DNA from: Desulfobacteraceae bacterium
GTDB lineage: Bacteria; Desulfobacterota; Desulfobacteria; Desulfobacterales; Desulfobacteraceae
Length of the DNA: 8,078 bases
NCBI GenBank assembly: GCA_015486915.1
Contig: WFQS01000320.1
Span: 1 to 8,078 of the forward strand
Direction: 5' to 3'
Shown: positions 1 through 6,711 of the stretch, in pieces
Numbering within the stretch: position 1 is the first letter of the stretch
How the letters are laid out: every line of letters starts with the position of its first letter
Program-made: the position numbers and the translations under genes
The notes under the pieces: generated by a model
The model's input: only the letters and a program-made list of their open reading frames with translations
Told to the model about the DNA's origin: nothing
The model's database searches: none

Positions 1-558
1 ATCGGCAAATTTTTCAGCCTGCCAGAGATTTGCTTTTTTAGTTGCGCCAATGTTGAGTATGATGTACCTGGCCGGCAAATTGATATCAATGGAATCAGGA
101 ACAGTGATTCCCCAGGTGATACGATCTTTTTTAATGCCGAGATAGTCGGTAAAATCAAGATATTGTTCCAGCATATGTTTGCCGGGGTCAGAAGGCGGGA
201 TTCTCGTAAATGGATATAACCAGGTAAGCTCCTTGCATCTTTTTTTATCAAACCCGAGTTTTTTCCTGCTTTTTGAAATTAAACAGAAAAAACCTGATTT
301 CAATGTCCTCTGAAAATCAAAAGTTATATCATAGGTTTCTTTTCTTATTTCGGTTATTGTATCTACAATTCCATATTTTCTGTTCTTATCAAACAGAATT
401 ACCCTGTCCACAAAGGGATGATTATTAACAAGGGGATAGCTTAAAGGAGCTGCAAGCCAGTGGATTTCAGCATTAAAATGTTTTTTCAGCCTGATAACCG
501 CCGGGAAAGTGTTGATAACATCCCCAAGTGCTCCAAGTTTAACAATTAATATTTTCAT
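1..558 (-). CDS. Glycosyltransferase family 9 (heptosyltransferase-type) protein, C-terminus cut by window edge
   Basis: This frame stays open for 186 codons from an ATG at 556-558 to the window edge, so the C-terminal part is missing; GT9 proteins are usually about 330-350 residues. The N-terminus, MKILIVKLGALGDVINTFPA, is the typical GT9 opening, with the G-x-x-G-D loop at residues 9-13. Further family features are DFQRTLKSG near residues 81-89, a KHMLEQYLDF segment at 127-136 resembling the H-x-x-x-x-Y-L stretch of heptosyltransferase I-like members, and the start of the nucleotide-sugar domain at 168-183 (LNIGATKKANLWQAEK). Family members transfer a sugar, often ADP-heptose, to the lipid A-Kdo core on the cytoplasmic side of the inner membrane. 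The gene starts 10 bases after the acyltransferase stop, which fits an LPS assembly operon. The Shine-Dalgarno is weak (A-rich, AGAAAAAGA), so coupling to the upstream gene is plausible. The exact sugar and the choice between WaaC, WaaF and other GT9 types cannot be settled. Confidence 0.9.
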   Translation of the reverse strand, partial: MKILIVKLGALGDVINTFPAVIRLKKHFNAEIHWLAAPLSYPLVNNHPFVDRVILFDKNRKYGIVDTITEIRKETYDITFDFQRTLKSGFFCLISKSRKKLGFDKKRCKELTWLYPFTRIPPSDPGKHMLEQYLDFTDYLGIKKDRITWGITVPDSIDINLPARYIILNIGATKKANLWQAEKFAD

Positions 559-568
559 TGATCTTTTT

Positions 569-1456
569 CTAAGATCCGGGCTGGTATTTCCAGCGGTTGT
601 GCAGCCAGAAATACTGGTCCGGGTATTGGCGAACAATTTCTTCAATGGCAGCTGTATAGTTTTGTGTATTTATTTCAATATTTTCGTTTTCGTTTTCCAT
701 GGTGGCAAGCGGGATCTCAGGTTTGATGATGATTTGATATCCGGAGCCTTTCCTGATAAAAAAAAGAGGCACAACAGGTGCCCCACTTTCCATGGCGAGC
801 TTGGCAATGCCTTTATTGGCAAATGTCTGCCGGTTCATAAAATCAACAACGCTTCCTTTTTTGGATTTTGTACTCTGATCCATTAAAAGAAAAAGGGACT
901 CCTTTTTTGCAAGTGCTTTTTTTATATGTGCAAGTGCTTTTTTTACGGGAAAAACATGACCGCCAAACCTCAATCTTAGATCATTGACAAATTGATTAAG
1001 GGCAACAGCTCTAATCGGACGATATACTATATTAACCGGAATTCCCGTTTTCCCCCCAAAAATAGCCGCAAGCTCCCATACCCCTATATGCCCAGTAAGA
1101 AATATTATTCCTCTATTTTTGTTGTAGGCATTTCTTAAATTTTCAAAACCTGTAACCTCAAAATGGCTGTGAAAATCATCTAAATGAATCCTCATACCCC
1201 AGGCCACCTCAAATACAAAAAGAATAAAATGGGAAAAAACTTTTTTTGCAAGTATCCTTGCCTGGATTTGATTCATTTCACCTGCAAATGCGTAGGAAAT
1301 ATTTTCAATGGTGATGTTTCTGTGTTTTTTATCCGCTGCAAACCACAGACGACCGATAATTTTTGCAAAAGTTCTTCCAGCCTTATGCGGCACAAAACCT
1401 AAAAGTTTCACAAAAATTTTCAGCATACCATAATATATTCTATCTTTTTTATTCAT
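569..1456 (-). CDS. Lipid A biosynthesis acyltransferase (LpxL/HtrB family)
   Basis: This is a member of the LpxL/HtrB/MsbB family, inner-membrane enzymes that move an acyl chain from acyl carrier protein onto a hydroxyacyl chain of the lipid A precursor. Numbering from an upstream TTG (301 residues), the catalytic HX4(D/E) motif is H129-IGVW-E134 in TGHIGVWEL. A second block follows (VYRPIRAVALNQFV, 150-163), then LLMDQ (196-200), GAPVVPLFF (231-239) and the conserved C-terminal box QYFWLHNRWK (287-296). The N-terminal 20-30 residues are hydrophobic and basic, as expected for membrane anchoring. The maximal frame begins at TTG 1472-1474, which has no Shine-Dalgarno. I prefer the ATG at 1454-1456 (295 residues), which has CGGAA at 1464-1468 at normal spacing. 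A short N/E-rich stretch (NENENIEIN, 261-269) is probably a surface loop. LpxL and LpxM roles cannot be told apart here. The gene lies between a radical SAM gene and a GT9 gene. Confidence 0.92.
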   Translation of the reverse strand: MNKKDRIYYGMLKIFVKLLGFVPHKAGRTFAKIIGRLWFAADKKHRNITIENISYAFAGEMNQIQARILAKKVFSHFILFVFEVAWGMRIHLDDFHSHFEVTGFENLRNAYNKNRGIIFLTGHIGVWELAAIFGGKTGIPVNIVYRPIRAVALNQFVNDLRLRFGGHVFPVKKALAHIKKALAKKESLFLLMDQSTKSKKGSVVDFMNRQTFANKGIAKLAMESGAPVVPLFFIRKGSGYQIIIKPEIPLATMENENENIEINTQNYTAAIEEIVRQYPDQYFWLHNRWKYQPGS

Positions 1457-1483
1457 CTCTATTTTCCGTATCAAATTGCAATT

Positions 1484-2434
1484 TTAACTGATCTTTTTCG
1501 GATCTTTCATGCAGCTGTTACATATTGAACCTTTAAGATCTCCATCAATAAATTTCTGCCGGTATTCAAGATAGTCACGGCCGTTCCATATATCATAAAG
1601 AGAATTTAAAGACAGATCACCCAGAATTTTTGTCTGTTCCCAGTCAGCACAGCATTGAACCATTTTGCCGTCGTAGAGAACATAGGCCTGCCTGAATAAT
1701 CTGTCGCACCATCTGAAAAGGGAAAGTTTGTTTGCAGAAATTTTACTGGTTTTGATATTGTCATGAGTTCCCCTGTTTTCCATCTGGTTAAGATTGATTT
1801 TTACCCCTCTTTTTTCCCAGAATGCCCTTATTTCATCAAGATAAGGATGGATCTCGCTTGTATCCAGCATCACAACACGGATTTCAGTGGAATAATGACC
1901 GGATTTTTTCAAATTGACAGCTCTTTCCACATTTTTAATGGCAGTTTCAAAATCAAGTTTCATAAGATCAAAATAAATCTCAGGATTAATTCCCTGGACA
2001 GATACATGCAGCTTGTCAAGACCGGAATCAAGCAAACCCTTTGCCATTTTTTCATTTAGCAGGGAGCCATTGGAGTTAATTTTTGTGTATTGCCGATGTT
2101 TTTTATGTTTTGTAATGTACTTAATAAACTTTGGAAGCCTTGAATCAAGAAGAGGCTCATTCATCAGATAGGGAGAAATCCTGCGTACCCCGAGATCAAT
2201 GCATTGATCAATGATTGAATAAAAAAGAGATTCCTCCATCTGCTCTTTGTAGGGGATTGATATTTTTGTTTTTTTATTTGGGCAGAACACACAATTTCCG
2301 TTGCATCCTGAAATGGTCTGAATCTGTATTGCCTTTGGAGCCTTGGGCACCCTGCGTTTTTTATCAATTACCATCATTTTCAGCTGTTTTAACGGATTTA
2401 CATTATTTGACGGTATAAAATACTGGCGCGGCAT
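1484..2434 (-). CDS. Radical SAM/SPASM domain protein of unknown substrate
   Basis: This 316-residue protein has a radical SAM core with the CX3CX2C cluster motif at C44, C48 and C51 (SGCNGNCVFCPNK), which binds the 4Fe-4S cluster that cleaves S-adenosylmethionine. Further core features are the NEPLLD segment (92-97, in the place of the GGEP motif), KINSNGSLL (118-126) and LHVSVQGINP (142-151). The C-terminal part is a short SPASM/twitch-like region: C243 (RWCDRLF), C261-C262 (VQCCADW), the GDLSLNSLYDIWNG block (272-285) typical of SPASM proteins, and C305/C308 (SICNSCM). This suggests one auxiliary iron-sulfur cluster. SPASM enzymes modify peptides, proteins, sugars or other small substrates; nothing nearby looks like a precursor peptide. 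The start is supported by AAGGAG at 2445-2450, ten bases from ATG. The stop is 9 to 27 bases before the acyltransferase start, depending on which start is used, so the two are probably co-transcribed and a role in lipid or envelope modification is possible. That is context only. Confidence 0.9.
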   Translation of the reverse strand: MPRQYFIPSNNVNPLKQLKMMVIDKKRRVPKAPKAIQIQTISGCNGNCVFCPNKKTKISIPYKEQMEESLFYSIIDQCIDLGVRRISPYLMNEPLLDSRLPKFIKYITKHKKHRQYTKINSNGSLLNEKMAKGLLDSGLDKLHVSVQGINPEIYFDLMKLDFETAIKNVERAVNLKKSGHYSTEIRVVMLDTSEIHPYLDEIRAFWEKRGVKINLNQMENRGTHDNIKTSKISANKLSLFRWCDRLFRQAYVLYDGKMVQCCADWEQTKILGDLSLNSLYDIWNGRDYLEYRQKFIDGDLKGSICNSCMKDPKKIS

Positions 2435-2460
2435 TTATTAAGATCTCCTTAATGATTTTT

Positions 2461-2510
2461 TTATAAAAAAGAGCGAAAACTACCCGTACAGGGTTTCATA
2501 GTTATTTCCC
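2461..2510 (-). other. SEC-C/radical SAM spacer with a weak hairpin and a 12-codon reading frame
   Basis: Between the SEC-C stop and the radical SAM ribosome site, the minus strand carries a short inverted repeat (plus strand ACCC at 2482-2485, GGGT at 2491-2494, five-base loop) and, further on, a run of six T. It also holds a 12-codon frame (2461-2499, MKPCTGSFRSFL) preceded by GAGGGA at a usable distance, extendable upstream in frame to an ATG at 2530-2532 inside the SEC-C gene. The stem is too short and the T-run too far away for a confident terminator, and the mini-frame has no recognisable motif. It may be a leader peptide, a remnant or chance. Confidence 0.2.
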
Positions 2511-2714
2511 TCAGCCAAAAGCTGACCCGCATGATTTTTTTTGGAGTGATTTTTTTCTAAGATCCGGGTGCTCCCTGAAATAAAGTCTGTCCTTGGCAAG
2601 ATGGCATTTTTTATATTTTAATCCGCTCCCGCACCAGCAGGGATCATTTTTCCTCGGTAATACAGGAGGCGGTACCTGATCATTATTTTGAAAAAGCCGA
2701 CTGAACCAACCCAT
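2511..2714 (-). CDS. Small SEC-C motif zinc-binding protein
   Basis: This 67-residue protein is built around one SEC-C motif: C26-W-C28-G-S-G-x-K-Y-K-K-C37-H38, preceded by RKNDPC. The motif is named from the zinc-binding C-terminus of SecA, where CxCx8C(H/C) holds one zinc ion and helps bind SecB or ribosomes. Many bacteria also carry short free-standing SEC-C proteins of unknown role. The N-terminus (MGWFSRLFQ) is short and amphipathic, followed by a proline-rich linker (VPPPVLP, 14-20); the C-terminal third is basic with no recognisable domain. The start is well supported by AAAGGAG at 2723-2729, eight bases from ATG. The gene follows a structured intergenic element and precedes the radical SAM gene by 76 bases. 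The last codons (KKSCGSAFG) run into a stretch that may itself be repetitive, so the native C-terminus could once have differed. Coding status is likely because of the motif and ribosome site; the function is unknown. Confidence 0.82.
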   Translation of the reverse strand: MGWFSRLFQNNDQVPPPVLPRKNDPCWCGSGLKYKKCHLAKDRLYFREHPDLRKKSLQKKSCGSAFG

Positions 2715-2715
2715 G

Positions 2716-2868
2716 TTAACTGCTCCTTTGTTTTATATGAAACTCCGATAAATTTCCTTTCGGAGTGAGATTTGGCTCCGCGCCTACAGCCCATGTTTTG
2801 TCAGAATCTTTGATTCTTAGAGGCTGTCTGCGAGAATCCAGCTCCGCCTCATGGCGGTTTACACAAAA
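2716..2868 (-). repeat. Structured intergenic element with inverted repeats and a start-less open frame (possible dispersed repeat)
   Basis: The spacer between trpS and the SEC-C gene is dense in complementary segments. Visible pairs (plus coordinates) are ACTCCG 2742-2747 with CGGAGT 2761-2766; ACAGCC 2786-2791 with GGCTGT 2822-2827; AGAATC 2803-2808 with GATTCT 2812-2817 (three-base loop); and CCGCC 2844-2848 with GGCGG 2853-2857 (four-base loop). A second AGAATC at 2833-2838 could pair with the same GATTCT, giving alternative folds. GCTCCGC occurs twice (2775-2781 and 2841-2847). One minus-strand frame is open for 50 codons, from 2868 to a TAA at 2716-2718, and includes KDSDKTWAVGAEPNL and GNLSEFHI, but it has no ATG, GTG or TTG start. 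Such a start-less open frame with stems resembles short dispersed repeats of sulfate-reducing Deltaproteobacteria as I remember them, which I could not check. A 5'-leader or small RNA is the alternative. No T-run follows any stem, so it is not a standard intrinsic terminator. Confidence 0.45.
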
Positions 2869-2881
2869 TCAAATACAGAGA

Positions 2882-3895
2882 TTAAGCTGTAATTGGCTGA
2901 ATCCCTATGGATTTTCTTATTTTTTCTATAAATGGTACAGAGTATTCCCTGGCCTTTAAGGCCCCTTTTTTGAGAATTTCATCAATATCACCGGGTGATT
3001 TAATGAGTTCATTGTATCTTTTTCTCGGTTCTTTAAGTGTCTCGTTCAGATATTCAAAAAGCTCCTGTTTCATCGTGCCCCAGGCGATACCCTGTCTGTA
3101 TCTTTTTTCCATTGCTTTTATTTCATCTGGTTTTGCAAAGGCCTGGTAAATGGCAAACAGAGTACAGGTTTCAGGATCTTTCGGCTCTTCAGGTGCAAGG
3201 GAGTTTGTTTTAATTTTCATTATTAATTTTTTGAAACGTTTTTCAGGCTCAAAAAGTGGAATAGTGTTGTTGTAACTCTTGCTCATTTTCCTGCCGTCAA
3301 GGCCTGCAAGAACAGCTGTTTTTTCATCAACCACAGCCTGGGGAAGAGTGAAATGTTCTCCATATGTGTGGTTGAAACGGCCTGCAATATCCCTTGTCAT
3401 TTCAAGGTGCTGAATCTGGTCTTTTCCCACGGGAACTTTTTTTGCGTTAAACATAAGAATATCTGCTGCCATGAGTATGGGATAACAGAAAAGCCCCATT
3501 GTTATGTCCTTGTCCGGATCATTTCTTCCGGTTTTTTCATTATTATCAACAGCTGCCTTGTAAGCATGTGCTCTGTTCATCAATCCCTTGGATGTCATGC
3601 ATGTTAATATCCAGGTGAGTTCCATTACTTCCGGGATATCAGTCTGGCGGTAGAAAATTGATTTATCCGTATCCAGTCCAAACGCTATCCAGGTGGCTGC
3701 TATCTCTAAGGCGGATTTCTTAATCCTGTCCGGATCCTGGCATTTTATGATTGAATGGTAATCGGCAAGAAAATAGTAAGCCTGCTTGGTATCATCTTTG
3801 CTTGACTCAATTGCCGGGCGAATAGCCCCCACATAATTTCCAAGATGGGGGGTTCCGGTTGTTGTAATCCCGGTTAAAATATCTGCACTTTTCAT
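2882..3895 (-). CDS. trpS: Tryptophanyl-tRNA synthetase
   Basis: TrpS is a cytoplasmic class I aminoacyl-tRNA synthetase that activates tryptophan with ATP and attaches it to tRNA-Trp. The 337-residue length is normal for a bacterial TrpS. The HIGH-type signature is TPHLGN at residues 15-20 (after ILTGITTTG), and the KMSKS loop is intact at 203-207 (GRKMSKSYNNT). Between them are family-typical segments: FLADYHSI (42-49), QTDIPEV (84-90), the LMNRAHAYK region (105-113), and GKDQIQHLEMTRDIA (157-171), which helps form the tryptophan and dimer region. The start ATG has CAGGGA upstream (AGGGA at 3904-3908) at eight-base spacing. The gene follows the tRNA nucleotidyltransferase by 97 bases, which groups tRNA 3'-end formation with tRNA charging. 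The gap is long enough for its own promoter. No T-box or trp-type leader was recognised upstream. There is no sign of truncation. Confidence 0.97.
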   Translation of the reverse strand: MKSADILTGITTTGTPHLGNYVGAIRPAIESSKDDTKQAYYFLADYHSIIKCQDPDRIKKSALEIAATWIAFGLDTDKSIFYRQTDIPEVMELTWILTCMTSKGLMNRAHAYKAAVDNNEKTGRNDPDKDITMGLFCYPILMAADILMFNAKKVPVGKDQIQHLEMTRDIAGRFNHTYGEHFTLPQAVVDEKTAVLAGLDGRKMSKSYNNTIPLFEPEKRFKKLIMKIKTNSLAPEEPKDPETCTLFAIYQAFAKPDEIKAMEKRYRQGIAWGTMKQELFEYLNETLKEPRKRYNELIKSPGDIDEILKKGALKAREYSVPFIEKIRKSIGIQPITA

Positions 3896-3925
3896 TGATC
3901 ATGTCCCTGAAAATTTAGGTTAAAG

Positions 3926-3954
3926 GTAATAATCTGCATTTTTCTTTCTTACAA
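3926..3954 (-). promoter_or_regulatory. Possible sigma-70-type promoter for trpS
   Basis: On the minus strand TTGTAA (plus 3949-3954) and TATTAC (plus 3926-3931) are separated by exactly 17 bases, each matching the -35 and -10 consensus at four of six positions. Transcription from it would begin about 20 bases before the trpS start codon, leaving a short leader with the Shine-Dalgarno. In AT-rich DNA such matches arise easily by chance, and read-through from the upstream gene is equally possible. Confidence 0.25.
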
Positions 3955-3992
3955 AAAAGTTTAAAAAAGGAAAATTACCAGAATCCCTGTGA

Positions 3993-6692
3993 TTAATCAA
4001 TAGATTTGTCTTTGGCATCCTCAGGCCCCTTACTCCTCGATAAATATCCAATGACAAATTTTATTTCATCTTCCCTTGTTTCAACGAGCCCGTCAAGCCT
4101 GGCATTTAGAACCGTCCGCATGATTTTTTTAAAAACAGGACCTGGTTTAAGGCCAAGGTCGATAATATCCTTTCCTTTAAGATGAATTTTTGTATCCTTG
4201 AGCTGGGTATAAAAATAAGAAATAGCTTTTTTTGTCCCTTCATCCTTTGCCGAAGCCATCATATACAGGATAAGTTCCGTCTTAAATATGGATAATATTG
4301 AATAAAGATCGCTGTTGCTGACACCGGTTTTCTTTGATAGAAGACTTAAACGTTGATCTGCTTTAAGTCTGTTCTTTAAAACAAGTTTTTTATTTCCCGG
4401 AGATAATTTAAGCCTGGAGCATATATCGTCGGCAATATTAAGGGAACATTTTTTTATAATTATCATGAAATATACAGCCCATTTTAAATAATTCTCATCA
4501 AAATACAATAGATCATGCCATGCAATGGCTTTTTTCGCAGATTCCATTGTATTAATTATCTCTTTGCTGATCACAAGTTCCGGATGAATTATTTTTTCAA
4601 GACTGTATTGTTTAAGCGTTTCAACGGCAGGAATCGGGTTGTCTTCTTCAAGGATCTGCTTAAGTTCTGAAAAAACCCGTAACCCGCTTAATTTTTTACA
4701 AAAATCAAGTTTAATGGCATTTTTGATAAGACTTGAACTGAGTTTGCCTATGGTAAAATCATATCTATTGGCAAATCTTATTGCCCTGAAGACCCTTGTT
4801 GGATCTTCCACAAAACTTAAGTTGTGAATTATTCTGATAACCTTGTCTTTAAGATCTCTCTGGGCACCGAAAAAATCTATCAGTGTACCGAAGTTTTCCT
4901 GATTTAGACTGACAGCAAGGGTGTTTATTGTAAAATCGCGCCTGAAAAGATCAAGTTTGATGGAGCTCATCTCAACTGTTGGAAGTGCTGCAGGGAACTT
5001 GTAGTATTCAAGGCGTGCCGATGCAACATCAATTTTAATTTTTTCATCAAGGACAATCACGGCAGTGCCGAATTTTCTATGGGCACTGCATCTGCAGTTT
5101 CTCATTGCCGCAAATTTTCTGGCAAAGGCAATTCCGTCGCCTTCCACAACAATATCAATATCATCATTTTCCCTGTACAAAAGCAGATCCCTTACAAAAC
5201 CACCGACAACAAACACATTGACTCCAAGCTCATCTCCTGCACTGCCTATTGACTTAAGAAGTTCTATGGTGCTTTTGTCAAGGCGTTCATTGATGAAATT
5301 CACAATATTTCTTTTTTTTGCATGTCTGCTTGCATTGTTCCTGCCGCGGTCGGAAGCGTCATATGCCTTACTGCGCTGGACAAGAAAATTGAGAAGATCA
5401 GTCCTTGTAACAACCCCGATAATATTATTGTTATCAACTACGGGAACAATTCTCTGGTCCTTTTCAATTATTTTCCCTTCAATTTCAGAAATATCAGAAT
5501 CAGGAGATATAAATGATATCTCCGTGGACATATATTCTGAAACCGGAAGTTCAGCAAGATTGTGATAAAGAGTTTTTTCTATCACCTGTCTTGTTACATA
5601 CCCCTTGATATTGTTTTTATTTTCTCCGGATACAAGAAGGGCATTGACATTGTATCTTGTCATAATTGTACTGGCTTCCCTGCATTTTACCCGGGAATCG
5701 ATTGTGATGGCAGGAGAGGACATCAGCTCTTTTGTTATTTTTGAAGGGACAACCTCTTTTTTTATTATTTCAAAAAGCTGCTGTTCCGCCTGGGCAAGTG
5801 TTGTTTTATTTAATTTTGCTGATGCTGCATAGGGATGCCCCCCTCCACCGAAAAATGAAAGTATCTTCCCCACATCTGCTTCTGGGATTCTGCTTCTTCC
5901 CACAATTGTTATTTTGTCTCCCATGAGTACAATTGCAAAAAAAATATCAAGATGCTCCATTTTAACTACTTTTTGGACAATGGATGCAAGATCATTGATG
6001 TAACCCGGTGATGATATGGTTGATACATTGATGTTAAACCCGTTTATTCTATGGCAGACCATTTCATTTAAAAGGTCGTTCAGCCAGGTGATCTGATCAG
6101 GACTGATCTCTTTTATAACGAGACTTGCAATGGTATTAAGGCTGGCCCCGCAGGATACAAGAAACCCGGCTTCCCTGAAATCAGCCTCTGTTGTTGATGA
6201 ATATGTAAAGGAACCGGTATCTTCATAGATTCCAAGAGCCATTATTGTAGCTTCTTCCGATGTTATTTTAATCTTTTTTTTTCTTATCAGTTCAGACAAT
6301 ATGGTAACGGTTGAACCTGTGAGGCGTATAAGCTCGAAATCACCCTTTATATCCCTGTTCAGGGAAGGGTGGTGATCATAAATATGTATTTCAATGTCGT
6401 CTCTGTCCATGAGTTCTGATACATGGGTGATTCTCTGTAACTGTTTTGTATCAACAAGAACAAGTTTTTTTGTATGGGAAAAATCTATTGATCCGGCATC
6501 TGCCATATTAAAAAGATAACTCATTGAACTTATAAAAAATGTTCTTAAATTTTTTTCCTGGGAGCCTGGGAAAATCACAATGGAATCCGGATAAAGCTTC
6601 TGGGCTGCAAGCATTGAGGCTACTGCATCAAAATCAGCATTAATATGGCTTGTTATGATTGTTTCGGCCTTTATTTTTTTTTCTTTTCCCAA
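3993..6692 (-). CDS. DHH phosphoesterase-CBS pair-tRNA nucleotidyltransferase/poly(A) polymerase fusion
   Basis: This 899-residue protein joins three modules. Residues 1-315 are a DHH/DHHA1 phosphoesterase like NrnA: H16-x-N-x-D20-x-D22, D81 (VLVDT), D106-H107-H108, D158 (YEDTGSF) and the DHHA1 box GGGGHPYAAS (282-291). Residues about 322-440 are two CBS domains (MSSPAITI and YMSTEISFI starts; GYVTR and GVVTRTDLL ends), which in other proteins bind adenine nucleotides. Residues about 470-899 are a class II nucleotidyltransferase: GGFVRD (497-502), catalytic D511-I-D513, RRDFTIN (584-590), EDPTR (629-633, the EDxxR nucleotide-choosing motif), FRAIRFANR, and a C-terminal RLDGLVETREDE (865-876). 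It should build the 3' CCA end of tRNA. In lineages with split activities, such as Aquifex and Geobacter, long forms can be A-adding or poly(A) polymerases, and the exact activity cannot be read here. The start is TTG with GGGAG seven bases upstream. The phosphoesterase residues look intact, so the protein may both add and remove 3' nucleotides. Confidence 0.94.
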   Translation of the reverse strand: MGKEKKIKAETIITSHINADFDAVASMLAAQKLYPDSIVIFPGSQEKNLRTFFISSMSYLFNMADAGSIDFSHTKKLVLVDTKQLQRITHVSELMDRDDIEIHIYDHHPSLNRDIKGDFELIRLTGSTVTILSELIRKKKIKITSEEATIMALGIYEDTGSFTYSSTTEADFREAGFLVSCGASLNTIASLVIKEISPDQITWLNDLLNEMVCHRINGFNINVSTISSPGYINDLASIVQKVVKMEHLDIFFAIVLMGDKITIVGRSRIPEADVGKILSFFGGGGHPYAASAKLNKTTLAQAEQQLFEIIKKEVVPSKITKELMSSPAITIDSRVKCREASTIMTRYNVNALLVSGENKNNIKGYVTRQVIEKTLYHNLAELPVSEYMSTEISFISPDSDISEIEGKIIEKDQRIVPVVDNNNIIGVVTRTDLLNFLVQRSKAYDASDRGRNNASRHAKKRNIVNFINERLDKSTIELLKSIGSAGDELGVNVFVVGGFVRDLLLYRENDDIDIVVEGDGIAFARKFAAMRNCRCSAHRKFGTAVIVLDEKIKIDVASARLEYYKFPAALPTVEMSSIKLDLFRRDFTINTLAVSLNQENFGTLIDFFGAQRDLKDKVIRIIHNLSFVEDPTRVFRAIRFANRYDFTIGKLSSSLIKNAIKLDFCKKLSGLRVFSELKQILEEDNPIPAVETLKQYSLEKIIHPELVISKEIINTMESAKKAIAWHDLLYFDENYLKWAVYFMIIIKKCSLNIADDICSRLKLSPGNKKLVLKNRLKADQRLSLLSKKTGVSNSDLYSILSIFKTELILYMMASAKDEGTKKAISYFYTQLKDTKIHLKGKDIIDLGLKPGPVFKKIMRTVLNARLDGLVETREDEIKFVIGYLSRSKGPEDAKDKSID

Positions 6693-6699
6693 GAAAATT

Positions 6700-6704
6700 C
6701 TCCC
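6700..6704 (-). promoter_or_regulatory. Shine-Dalgarno GGGAG that supports a TTG start
   Basis: On the minus strand GGGAG lies seven bases before the TTG at 6690-6692. No ATG occurs close by in frame, and the DHH domain begins within a few residues of this TTG, so this site fixes the unusual start of the nucleotidyltransferase fusion. It sits inside the 19 bases that separate the previous stop from this start, an arrangement that favours translational coupling. A TTG start can also hold expression down. Confidence 0.7.
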
Positions 6705-6711
6705 GTGGAGT

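Noticed and set aside
261..300. Homopolymer A/T runs throughout the window as possible sequencing frameshifts
   Set aside because: All main reading frames pass through such runs without loss of family motifs, so no frameshift is supported.
509..886. Plus-strand 125-codon open frame
   Set aside because: It lies antisense to the acyltransferase and GT9 genes, which have clear family motifs; its product has no motif and no ribosome site was seen.
2164..2367. Minus-strand 67-codon frame inside the radical SAM gene
   Set aside because: It overlaps the CX3CX2C region in another frame and has no motif or ribosome site.
2461..2494. Intrinsic terminator after the SEC-C gene
   Set aside because: The stem is only four pairs and the T-run is well separated from it, so I do not call it a terminator.
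2844..2857. Intrinsic terminator after trpS (CCGCC/GGCGG hairpin)
   Set aside because: In the direction of trpS transcription the stem is followed by AGCTGG, not a T-run. On the plus strand only three T follow.
5065..5565. Plus-strand 166-codon open frame, serine- and leucine-rich
   Set aside because: It is antisense to the CBS and nucleotidyltransferase part of the fusion gene, whose motifs are intact; the low-complexity composition is typical of a shadow frame.
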